NCBI GenBank assembly: GCA_963402885.1
Contig: OY727100.1
Coordinates: forward strand, 23,593,665-23,657,664
Direction of reading: 5' to 3'
Length of the DNA stretch: 64,000 bases
Source: Antedon bifida
Taxonomy: Eukaryota > Echinodermata > Crinoidea > Comatulida > Antedonidae
The translations under genes and the position numbers were made by a program. Position 1 is the first letter of the stretch. Every line of letters begins with the position of its first letter. The notes under the pieces were generated by a model, which was not told the origin of the DNA, ran no database searches, and saw nothing but the letters and a program-made list of their open reading frames with translations. Positions 11,001 through 20,868 of this stretch are shown here, in pieces.

Positions 11001-13870
11001 CATTACATGCTATGTATAAACTATGTTTTATTCATAATTATCAAAGTATTGTTTTATGATCGTCAATGTACTGGCCTTCTGTATTATACTGTGTATATAT
11101 TAACACTTGGAATACTCAATTGATGTTCATGTACTATATTAGGACATTTTAACCCACTAAATAGCGTAGTTTGTTTTTCTTATACAGCAGGCTTATGTTG
11201 GCTTGTCCCTTGTCAACAGTACACCCAATATTTTATAAGGACAAGCTTAGTTCTTCCTGTTACACCTAACAGCTTCACCTCAGCTTGACCTACCCTATGT
11301 CAACACCCAATAAGGAATAGCTTAGTTTTCCTGCTATACCGTCCAGTTTTAGCCTAATGTACCTATGTCAACACCCAAAAGGAAAAGCTTTGTTTTTTTT
11401 TTCTTGTTATACCTAACAGCAGCGCTGCATTATGTTGGCCTATCCCATGTTATTTACTCTCTAGTTATTGGTTGGAAGAGATAGGCTACAGTATTATCCC
11501 ATTAATTGATTATTCACCCACACTACTTGTGTACAACTGTTGTACTTAACTAATGAGTTGGTGTCTGGTTATTTTCATTAAGTGTACACTTTGTTTTCCT
11601 TGTTGGTAGCGGTGTTGTTTCTACAAACTGTTACTCCATAATGTTGAGGGCAGTATTCATTGTCTTCAGCCTTTACTAGCATAGTGTGTTGTCATGGTGT
11701 TTTCACTTGTTTTTATGGCATTTCAGCTTCTTGAATCAGACAAGCCGTCCACTACAGCTGATGCTGAGGTAGGTCATTCCATCATTATATCGCATTTCAG
11801 GATTCCATTCCATGATTCTATTCCATGATTCCATTCAATCTTTCTCTCAGATTTTAGTGTATTGAGAAAAATGCTTTGCAAAGCTTACCTTTCAATTTCC
11901 ATCGTATTGTTTGAGTAAATTTTCTTCTTTGATTTCTGAATCATGTACTCTTCTGTTACAGTAGCAGCTTTGTGTTCACCTACCCAATGTCAACATCCAA
12001 CATATGTTCTGGCGGTTTCATTCTATGGCCTAGCAGCTTTATGTTCACCTATTTCATTTGCTTTCTAAATTAATAATGGTAGTCATTGAGTAGCAGAATC
12101 AAGTCTATGGTTAGGAAATACCCACATTATAGCCTGGAACTTGGAAGCAACCTTATGCTTAAAGTAAACTATATACTGTATGCCAATAATACAGTGATTA
12201 CTATGCATTTTCATCATCACTACTGCAGAGGTTGATTTTGGTTGAAAAGCCTTTCTACTATTGATTTCCAGGCAACACTGTAGTACAGTAGTGTTCATGT
12301 TATTTTAAGATGTCTTATTGAATATTTTCAGTCATTAGTGTCATTTTTATGTCACCTTTAGATCCCATTTCTAAGGACCCAAATGGAAATCCATTTTTTA
12401 AAACTTTCTTTGGTTATTCTGGTTCAGTTAGTCTTGTTCTTATTGTTCCATTTTTGTGTGTCATTTTATTAATGTTTTGAACCAAATAAATCGAATCAAA
12501 TTCTGTTTTGTCTTGAAATATTGTTTAAAACTGTTTATTTTTGTAGAACCAGCAGGTAAATTATATTAATGGTAAACCCTATGCAATGAATTACCGTAGA
12601 CCTGCAGATAAAACACACAACAGTGGACATCCATCGTACATTCGTAAACATGTAATTTTTAATAATATTACATACTTTTTGTTTTTTTAATTTGTTTTCA
12701 CTGCTCTTAAATTATGTTTGAATCCACTTCTGGGAAAATTTAGATATTTAAATAATCTAATTTTTTTGTTTTTGGAAGTCTTCTCTTTTAATAATCGGCA
12801 ATAATGTTGCACTAGAGTAACTTTTCGTTCTTTTATTATTTTCAAGTTTTTTTTAAGAATCTACTAATATTTTTTCAAAAAAGGTAGATAGAAAAGTAAT
12901 GATCTTGAGGCTGTCTATTTCTTGTTACCATGGTGATTTTTAGGGGATGGCAGTTATGTTTAAACATTCCAACCAAACTCTTGATATCCGTCCTGTGTAT
13001 TACTGTAGGTTAGACTGATAGATATCAGAGACTGCCAGCATATAAAAGTATTGTTTTGAATTTGTTTTGAGTTATGTAACACATTTTAAAACAAAATTGC
13101 TATGACAATGACTGGTGCATTGTGGGATCAATTTATGGTATATTGATTTCATTTTTTTCATGGTTTTGGTTTTTTATTACAATAACAAAAAGCTTTCATC
13201 TTTCTTAACATCTCTTTTTGTAAAATAATTGTTTTGTTTTTGCTTTGTTAAATAAATGAAATTTTTATTTGTATAGCCAAGTTTTGCAATTTACTTGGAA
13301 ATTAATTAAGTTTTTTAAAATTACTGCAAATAATATTTTAATTTGCAAAAAAAATCTTTTTCAGTGGGAGAGCAAGTTCATCTAATCATAATAAAGCATG
13401 TTGAATGAATTTTCATTGTAATGAAACTCATAAATATATAATGAATTAAAATTTGTTCTGATTGAAGTATGCATGGTAATACACCTCTACAAATTTACAT
13501 TAATGATTACATATGTAATAGACCTCATGAATATTCATTATATAACATTAATATTCATCATAATGTACCTACTCATGCATGACAAATTGTTCTTTACAGC
13601 AGAATGCATATCATCCTTATGATAATGCTATAAAAATTCACATCAATGATTACATAATAATAAACCTCATGAATATTCATTATATAACATTAATATTCAT
13701 CATAATGTAGCCACTCATGCATGACAAATTGTTCTTTACAGCAGGATCAATATCAACCTTATGGTGCCCCTGATGATCGGGCTTATAGCAGACCATCTTA
13801 CGGCAGCGAGGACTATAACGATAGGCCAGACGACGATGACTATGCTAATTCTATGCCTGTAACCGTCTAA
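2004..13870 (+). CDS. Gene 1: four-Ig-domain transmembrane receptor with tyrosine-rich tail
   Basis: Single-pass cell-surface protein of the Ig superfamily, about 577 residues. Exons: 2004-2046 (signal start), 2754-3101 (V-like Ig, residues 15-130), 3555-3803 (Ig2), 4266-4517 (Ig3, lacking both core cysteines), 6902-6949 (Thr-rich stalk), 9306-9575 (Ig4), 9689-9805 (membrane helix, GAIVGIVVGILVMLIILG), then tail exons 10130-10148, 10580-10691, 11727-11768, 12547-12651 and 13742-13870. All Ig, stalk and membrane exons are phase 1-1, and the chain is open to TAA at 13868. Ig1 ends SGDYQCEV and Ig2 ends GSYTCEV, the usual F-strand form. The 135-residue tail holds SAYMDV (ITIM-like), NYINGK and DYANS (YxN, Grb2-type) and ends PVTV, a possible PDZ ligand. 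An acceptor at 1979 suggests a 5' UTR intron. AATAAA lies at 13911-13916. Ligand unknown; the orthologue is not recognised. Confidence 0.85.
3931..4042. repeat. Near-perfect 50-bp hairpin (foldback element)
   Basis: Two arms of about 50 bases (3931-3982 and 3985-4042), separated by 2 bases, are near-perfect reverse complements. The right arm has a small insertion. It lies in the gene 1 intron between Ig2 and Ig3, is AT-rich and has no coding content. A MITE or foldback element is the likely origin. Confidence 0.85.
4663..6010. repeat. 43-bp minisatellite, about 31 copies
   Basis: The unit reads roughly CAATTCAACTATTCCCTCAG followed by ACTACAGTCCTAGAGCTACAGTT. Copies differ mainly at one or two sites (ACTACAG / ACTTCAG / ACTATAG, CAG / CAA). 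One copy near 5360 carries a short insertion and one near 5420 a short deletion. The array sits in the gene 1 intron between Ig3 and the stalk exon. The low divergence suggests recent or ongoing expansion. Confidence 0.95.
8075..8237. mobile_element. MITE family 2, complete copy
   Basis: A 163-bp element with terminal inverted repeats AGCTCTGTCTACACTAT (8075-8091) and its complement ATAGTGTAGACAGAGCT (8221-8237). The inside is also foldback, with matching arms such as GTGATGTGCCCA and TGGGCACATCAC. It has no coding capacity and lies in the gene 1 intron between stalk and Ig4. A worn second copy lies at about 58587-58697. Confidence 0.85.
11186..12060. repeat. Degenerate tandem repeat in gene 1 intron
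   Basis: Loose repeats of about 90 bases share blocks such as TATGTCAACACCCAA, CAGCTT and CCTAACAGC at 11186-11460. Related blocks (TGTTCACCTA, AATGTCAACATCCAA) occur at about 11960-12060. The arrangement is too diverged to set unit borders. The tail exon 11727-11768 lies between the two blocks and is not part of the repeat. Confidence 0.5.
13491..13770 (+). repeat. 142-bp tandem duplication covering the last exon boundary of gene 1
   Basis: Copy 1 (13491-13632) and copy 2 (13633-13770) share the intron end, including GCATGACAAATTGTTCTTTACAG, and the start of the final exon. The acceptor before 13600 is duplicated exactly 142 bases downstream, before 13742. The downstream copy opens the true final exon. 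The upstream copy is described separately. Confidence 0.9.
13600..13710 (+). other. Duplicated alternative last exon of gene 1
   Basis: If the upstream duplicated acceptor is used, translation begins QNAYHPYDNA (compare QDQYQPYGAP in the downstream exon). It then runs through former intron and stops at TAG 13708-13710, giving a 36-residue hydrophobic Ile-rich end in place of the acidic PVTV end. Both splice signals look equal. Whether it is used cannot be seen from the sequence. Confidence 0.6.
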
Positions 13871-13910
13871 CACTATCATTTTAAACATTTTTACCATTTT
13901 AAAATTCCTA

Positions 13911-13916
13911 AATAAA
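13911..13916 (+). terminator. Polyadenylation signal of gene 1
   Basis: Canonical AATAAA, 41 bases after the gene 1 stop codon on the coding strand. It would give a short 3' UTR. Confidence 0.6.
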
Positions 13917-14683
13917 GTAGAAATATTAGAATTTGAAAAAAACACCCAAAAAAAATATAAAAATCGGAAATTTAATAAGTTTATATCAATGCCTTAATTT
14001 TATAGATAAATTAGTTATTTTAATTGGATAGTGTGTTTTAGTGTTCACATAATATACAAATAATACCCTAGGTAAAACTATTGCTACCAAGTTAAATATA
14101 CGTGTTTGAGAAGCATTTTAGCTGAATGTACTGATACAGTATAGCTTACTGTAGCACTGCCTAATTCATTATATTTATATCCTTATATTTTATTTGTTGT
14201 GTAATTAATTATCTTTTATATATATCGTTGCTATTACAAATTCTCATTTATTTAGATTTTTGTTCATCCCTATTTATTTCATTTTTATTTTCAGGTGCTG
14301 TGTACTAACATTACTCGCATGCATCCGCAACCTTTAATGTTACCCTGTAAAATTGAACAAAATCAAAATGAATAATACATTCCTAATTCACACATGTTAA
14401 TACTTGTGAGTGTGACTTGATAAAGTTTGTGGTACACCTTTTGGAAACGTGTGGTGTACCAGAAAAACCTAACTTTACTAGTTTATTCCCCATATGCTTA
14501 TTATTATTCAGTATGTTACTAAGCTGTAGCTTTTAAATTAACATGTAAGGTTGCTGATGCTATTTACACTTTCAAAATCAGCTATTTACACTAATTTCTG
14601 CTATTTACACTCATTTTAGCATTTTTCTTTCTTTTCACATGTTTTATTCAACAGTGGCTCATCTTTTAGTGATTTCTGTTTCC

Positions 14684-14737
14684 TACTATTGATCATTATT
14701 GATTCCTATTGATCATTATTGATTCCTATTGATCATG
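14684..14737. repeat. 20-bp tandem repeat
   Basis: About 2.7 copies of a 20-base unit containing TATTGATCATTATTGATTCC. Confidence 0.8.
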
Positions 14738-15889
14738 ATGCAGTATTTAATCAATTGATGAATGTTCATATGGATACTAACCATTGGCAATTAATGTGGT
14801 ATTGGCTTATGTATATCTTATTGGTAGCATTAATCATGATATGGTAGTTCTGTTTAGTGTTGTTTTGTAACATATTCCTAGTTTAGTTTGGTGAAGACCC
14901 ATCCTTAGTTTCCTTACTGTACTTCACATTTGTTCATTTCACTGGTGAGTTTGTTCCCATATATTGCTGTAGTGTGCGTAGTCACTTCATTCTCATTGGA
15001 GATTCTGTTTCTTTTATTGTAGTTGTGTGAAGCCTTTTCTTTTGCAAACGTCACTGTGTTTTTAGATATCCAATTCCCACTATATTTTAGCAATGTACAT
15101 ATACACTGTAAGCATATTCTTAGCGCATTTTAAATTATGTCATTATTGATTATATGTATTATAACTAATCTTATTTATGAATGTAATTAACATTAATGTA
15201 CAACACTCATGAATGATATCACTTTGATATGTGCCTTTTACTCAAGCCAAAATACACATTGCACACCTTAAGTTTTGTAATCAGAGAGTTTTTCTTAATA
15301 ATGTATAACTGTATTTTTGTAGAATTAACCAAATATAATGTGTAAATTGTAGGCCTAAGTAGTAATGGCAGGTTTGAAATAATTTGCAATATAGGTTTAA
15401 ATGAATTGAGCTGAAATTAAGCAAATAGCAAAACCACAGTAATTATACTTGTTTCTTGGTTACTTCATATGCTGCTCGTTTATGCTTGTGGTAAAGTTGA
15501 ACCACAGAGGAGGAGTAAAAGTTTGACTCTGTTTGCAATATGCTGCTCTTCTGGGGGAGTGTGATATGACCTGTGAGGTATCTCTACTCTAGGGCATCTT
15601 TATGTCAAGTCAGTCTGTTTGTATAGACTGTCTTATATAACATGGATCGGAGCGGGGAAATTCTATATTGCACTGGACTATTTATATGGCACAGGTTGGA
15701 TAGAAGAAAGGAGTTTCCTCCACACAAATTCAATCATATTGGAATTATGAATTATTTAAAATGTGCATGAATTATTTTTTTATTTGATTTTTTGATGTTT
15801 TCTTGATACATTGGTGTGTTTAATTGATAATATTATACCGTAGGTAATGAATATTCATGTTTTTTGAGGAATAGTTATCGGTATTGTAT

Positions 15890-16110
15890 TATGAATATTA
15901 TAAATATTAATTTTTAATGAATGTCACTGAGCATTTTTTATTTGATTATCATTAGCATAATTTTATTTTTTAATGAACATTTATCTTTTTTTTATTGAAT
16001 GTCTAATCACTTTTAATGAATATCCATGATCTTTTTAATGAATATTAATAAATATTATTTTTTTAATGAATATTCATAAATATTATTTTTTTAATGAATA
16101 ATCATATTTT
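15890..16110. repeat. AT-rich degenerate tandem repeat
   Basis: Repeated blocks of the form TTTTTTAATGAATATTCATA at spacings of roughly 25-30 bases. Simple-sequence in character. Confidence 0.7.
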
Positions 16111-16261
16111 ATTATTCACATATAATGTATTATTATATTTATTGTATTCTAATTTTATATTTTTAATAGCATCTTTTGTAAGAAAATATTTTTATCGTCG
16201 CCGTAATTATGATTTATAATAGAAGCGGAATGGAAATTTAAATTATTGTAAAGTAAACATT

Positions 16262-16392
16262 CCAGTTTCTTGGTTGAATGTTGGTGCTGTATGTCGAGTT
16301 AATCGCGCGCGTAACGCAAGTAATTGGATTGGATCATGACGCGGCCAAACTGTCGCTTGTGATTGGTCGGCCCGCCAGCGTTGCGTTGCTTG
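16262..16392. mobile_element. Foldback family 1, copy 1
   Basis: Contains the family core AACGCAAGTAATT, then AAACTGTCGCTTGTGATTGG and GCGTTGCGTTGC near the other end. The two halves are rough inverted repeats. It lies between genes 1 and 2 and has no coding capacity. Confidence 0.75.
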
Positions 16393-17755
16393 AAAAAAAA
16401 AAGTTTTATTTTGATAGTTGGATCTCAAAACATGTTTCATTTTACTTTCAAGTCGAAGATGTGTCTCAAAATTTAAAGTATAATAATGCGAAAATATTTT
16501 TTATTATGTGTAATTTTTTCAATGAAATTTGGTTTTGAAAACTGGTTAATTGCGATGTTGAATTTGGCGCAATTGGAAATTGAAAATATGATAGACGTAC
16601 TGTAACGAATACAGTTTCTGGTTTATATATTAACTGTAAATACTATTGTAAATAAATGGTGAAATCGAACATTTCGACGTATCACAATTCGTTATATTGT
16701 GGTGTTTTTGAAATATTTTAAACAGTCCTGTTCAGATGTAGACTTCGACAGTGCTGCTGTGTAACAGTGTCATTTTTCTTCATATTTTACAGCGAAAACA
16801 TGTTAGTTAAATTGTATTTTACCGGTTTATAAACTTTAAAAAACGTTATTTAGATGATAATGTTGGTTGTTGCGAATTTTAAGTTGATCATCACGTACGT
16901 TGGCACATCATGATGTAAATAAATTGTAGAAATAAATCTGCCTTTTTGCTATAACAATTATTGAGTCTGCTGTGATTTGTCTGTGTAGTGTTTGAATAAT
17001 GTAGTAAGTGTACACTAAAAACATTTTGAACTTTGAACATAGTCTAACGACTTGGGCTTTCAGTGAATTGCGCTGATATGCCTTTCGACCGAAAGGCAAA
17101 GTAGTTGATGAAATGTCGTGTATTGGCAATCTTGATAGAAGATGGTTTCGGTAAATCACAAATTAACCTAAAATGTTTTGCTTTTATATCATTTATCAAT
17201 CATTCCATCCGGGTTATTTAAAAATAAGTTGTAGTTCGTACTCTAAATATTATTGTAAGTTGTATTTTAATTGTTATCAAAAATCAAAGATACAAAATTA
17301 GCAAATGTCTACTCATAGAGTTTTATAACTACTAGGCCTATACCGTACTATTTCTACACAAATTACGAAGACTAGCACTTAATGCACTTGCGCGTAGAAA
17401 AACGGACATACACGCGCGTATAATTGACAACTATGACGCCCTTTCGTCCACCTGTATTTTAAAAAAATGTAAACTATAAGCTAAGAGTACAATACTGGCA
17501 AGCATTATTAATATGTACATGATCTAATAAGCAAATTACATATTCAAATTGATCCTCCTTAACTAATTTACATAGACAATATTTAATGCACATGGATTCG
17601 TATTGAATTCGATATTTAGAGTTAATTATTCGACACCACTAAAATTAGAGAATGAATCAAGTTAATGCACTATGGCCTGTTGCAAAGATAAAAGTTACTT
17701 TGGTGTGAATTGTCCTCCAAAAACATTACAGTTACTGTCGAACTTTGGTTTATTA

Positions 17756-17930
17756 AGCTTGGTTCCCACGGAGCAATAGCTTTCTATTGACTATGCTTGG
17801 ACGAAACGCAACAACGTAAAGCTGCGCATCGCAAGTAATTTGACCAATCGCGACGGGATAGATCACCCGAACTGTCGCCTGTGATTGGTCAACTCACGAC
17901 GTGCGTTGCGTCCAACTAGAAACTAGCTTT
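17756..17930. mobile_element. Foldback family 1, copy 2
   Basis: The ends are AGCTTGGTTCCCAC and AGAAACTAGCTTT. The core has AAGTAATTTGACCAATCGCG, then CGAACTGTCGCCTGTGATTG and GTGCGTTGCGTCC. Just downstream of gene 2. Confidence 0.8.
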
Positions 17931-18098
17931 AAAGGCACGATAAAGGCGTTGAAGTAAGTCGGCACATTTTGGTATTCAGCCATCCAGTTTAATAAGTTCA
18001 TATATTATATATTAATACTTAAATATCAAATATACGGAAGATGTAAATATAAACCGCTAACAAAAGTAAGTGTTTGCTACAAAATAGAATTTAAAGTC

Positions 18099-18178
18099 AC
18101 AATTGCGTACTACTCGATGGATAGATTAGGTACAGATAACAATTGCGTACTACTCGATGGATAGATTAGGTACAGATA
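18099..18178. repeat. 40-bp direct duplication
   Basis: Two identical 40-base copies containing GCGTACTACTCGATGGATAG, head to tail, just beyond the 3' end of gene 2. Confidence 0.95.
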
Positions 18179-18248
18179 ACTAAAAGAAGCTTGTGTCTAT
18201 GTTTATACACTTAATATCTACAGCTTAAACTATCTTATGTCAAACTTA

Positions 18249-20868
18249 TTAGGCCTTTACTTCTGCGTCTGCCGCCGGTTTGTCTTCTTCTGCGATTTTA
18301 TCGGCTGCGGGTTCCCCCTTTTCGACTTCAGTGTATCGTACTTCACTGTAAAATAAACAATACATGGTTTATATTTGACGTTATTTTACATATTGTGTTT
18401 TTTCATTTTGTTACAATCTATTATTAGCTAAAAGTTCAAACTATGCCGGCAATGTTTATCTAATATTTGAGTTATATCAATCAATGCAGTTTCTAGCAAA
18501 AATGTGACGAGGATTTTACCGAGAAAGTACTGTGTAATCATCGGAAGGCCTTTTTATACAACTAAACACATAGAATAGAAACATACGCCCCGGTCAAAGG
18601 TTACGATATATTATACCATTTATCTATCTGACTTGCGTACATACCTTTTCTTTGCTGGGGCCGGTTGAGCATCACCTGAAAATATAAAAATGACAATGTT
18701 TTTAATCAACAAATCGATGGACTATAGCGCTTCGTAGATCGTGTCATCTTCATGTTGAGTCATGCTTTCTTTCATATAAAATCAGCCACGCGTATAATTC
18801 AGGTTTAATTAGAATTCTATAACGAATATTATATTACATTTTATTTATTGTAAATGCCTTACCTTTAGTGCAAACCTTTGACACAATAACGTATACAATG
18901 ATGACAATTAAAACAAGGCCTACAATGACACCAATAATGATACCAGCAATAGCACCTCCACTTAAGTCACCTGTAAGAACATTAAGTCTTAAAATTAGAA
19001 CCACAGCCTTATGAGCTTTGCGACGACTTGGACTACGCATGTTGTGTCGTAGGTCGTCGCGCCTGGTGGACCAGACACCACCAAAACTCTGTCAAGGAAT
19101 CGACTGTGAGTGTGGGGCAGCACGTCCCAATGTCCCCGCAATCACACGTCCCCATGTCCCCCTCAATTAGTGCACAAAATGGATTAACATGATGTAATTG
19201 GTTCCTATAGGTCTTTGGAATCTGAAAACAATCGGTAGATGTTTTCTACAAACTCTCAATTATGATTTGCAATCTGCCTACCACCCACCCACCCTCAATG
19301 AAGACCCACATCCGTACATTTCGTCAGGTTAACGCTTTCATTCAGTAATTTTGAAGTTAATATCACCTGAAATACTTAAGTAATCTTTTTACCTGAATCT
19401 CCATCCTCCTCCTCTCCTGAATCACCACCTTTTTAAAATAAATAAATAAATAACATTCATTACTCTTATTGTTGATTGATATATGTGTGTCTCCTTAAGC
19501 TTGTTTCACACTAGAGAAGCAACGCAAGGACGTAACCTAAGTGATTTGACCAATCACAAGCGATTATTCAAACTGTCGGTTGTCATTGGTCAAGTTGCTT
19601 GCGTTGCGTTTACGTCCTAGTGGAAAGCAAGCTTTACACTGAACGTTTAGTGTTTTCTTATACTTGCTAACTATTGTTAGTAATTTGACATTGCTATATC
19701 AATGTTGTTAAACACATGTACATTCACACTCAAGATGAATAGTGTAAGATGTTAATTTTGCTAAAATAAAACTTACTGTCGCCGCCGCTTTCACCAGAAT
19801 CTTTAGTCGTCATATTGACTGTGAAAAAAAGTATAAAAAAAAACATTTTGATTGATTGAATTTGTAATAATTTGATGCTTGAACACAGAGATACTGTAGA
19901 GGAAAGGAAACATTTGATGGTGAAGGTTTAATGGTTGAGAGAAAGAAAGTGATGAAACGAAGGAAACTGAGAGGATGACCTGCAGATAACGGTTACTATA
20001 TTACCTGGTGGTGGTGGTGCTGTAGCTGTGGTGTTAACTGGTGCTGGTGACTGACTTGGTGATACATATGCTACCATTGTTCCATCTCCTTTTGTTGTTA
20101 CTTCCATTTCTTCAGATAACTGTGTTGTCTGACATCGCACGCTACATATAATAGCTTACAAAAGTATTTTATGAATTAGTTTGATAATTCAAAATTTCGT
20201 TTCGCAAGTTAGTCTATATATTTTAATTATTTATTCCTTTTCTTTCAGTGATACATAAAAAGGGATCACTGAGGAGAGACAAAAGACAACTGTCGCCAAA
20301 GGGCGTGTCTCTCAAAGATATATCATTTGCATGCATTAGTTGCCCATATTAGAAACATAATAATAATACGTAGGGTCTTTATTTACTATAATTACTGATA
20401 GAGTTTTAATGGCTTTTCTATTTCATGTGCAATGTTTTCATGTTGTTCACTATGTGTAACTTTCAATTTAATCCTATGCTAAGTTAATACTTGTGTTGTT
20501 ATCATGCATGTTTTAAAATGATTTTGTGGCGCGAAAATCTTAAAAATAAAACCAACTGAAAACCAATCTTCAAACATTGTCCAAGCTTTGTTTGGTAATG
20601 AATCACTAAGTAAACATAATGCTTAATGTTTTATCCATCTCTTTCTTTGCTTTATGGTTTGACTTTCATGTTATTATCTGACATTAATCTGATAACATAA
20701 TTAGGTGTATCATAATTTGATATGACGTCACAACAAGCATAAGCTGCATAATGGCTTAGGCATATTGTATTCTGTAAATAAACTATTTTAGTCTAGACAG
20801 AAATACGCCATTGATGAACTGAACTTACCTTGTACTATTAACATGCATAGGAAGATTTTTAATTTCAT
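18249..20868 (-). CDS. Gene 2: acidic Ser-Gly-rich membrane protein without Ig domain, ITIM-like tail
   Basis: Single-pass surface protein of about 167 residues. Exons on the minus strand: 20829-20868 (signal, MKLKIFLCMLIVQ), 20005-20154 (Thr/Pro-rich, ends in a run of prolines), 19777-19818, 19393-19428, 18863-18970 (membrane), 18645-18675 and 18249-18345. They join in frame to TAA at 18249-18251. The ectodomain has NTT and NMT glycosylation sequons, then six Ser-Gly pairs among Asp and Glu (for example DSGESGGDSGDSGEEEDGDS). This is the usual setting for glycosaminoglycan or mucin-type attachment. The membrane exon begins DLSGGAIAGIIIGVIVG, clearly related to those of genes 3-5, although there is no Ig exon. 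The tail contains VRYTEV, an ITIM consensus, and is otherwise Lys/Glu/Ala-rich. An acceptor directly before the ATG implies a 5' UTR exon upstream. The 36-nt exon has a weak acceptor. Confidence 0.75.
19497..19635. mobile_element. Foldback family 1, copy 3 (gene 2 intron)
   Basis: The most symmetrical copy. It begins AAGCTTGTTTCACACTAG and ends CTAGTGGAAAGCAAGCTTT. AAGCAACGCAAGGACGTAA and TTGCTTGCGTTGCGTTTACG are opposed, and CCAATC / ATTGGT lie either side of the centre. Confidence 0.85.

Larger units (their letters stand above)
13871..18248. other. Gene 1 to gene 2 convergent interval (3' UTRs and repeats)
   Basis: No coding exon is supported here. The gene 1 polyadenylation signal AATAAA is at 13911-13916, and another AATAAA lies at 16651-16656. 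The interval holds short AT-rich tandem repeats, two copies of foldback family 1 (16262-16392 and 17756-17930), and a 40-bp direct duplication. Open frames on both strands in the family 1 copies are by-products of GC-rich foldback sequence. Confidence 0.6.

Noticed and set aside
16243-16538. Opposed reading frames at a foldback copy (MLVLYVELIARVTQVIGL and its antisense)
   Set aside because: They lie on foldback family 1 copy 1, where GC-rich inverted sequence opens frames on both strands.
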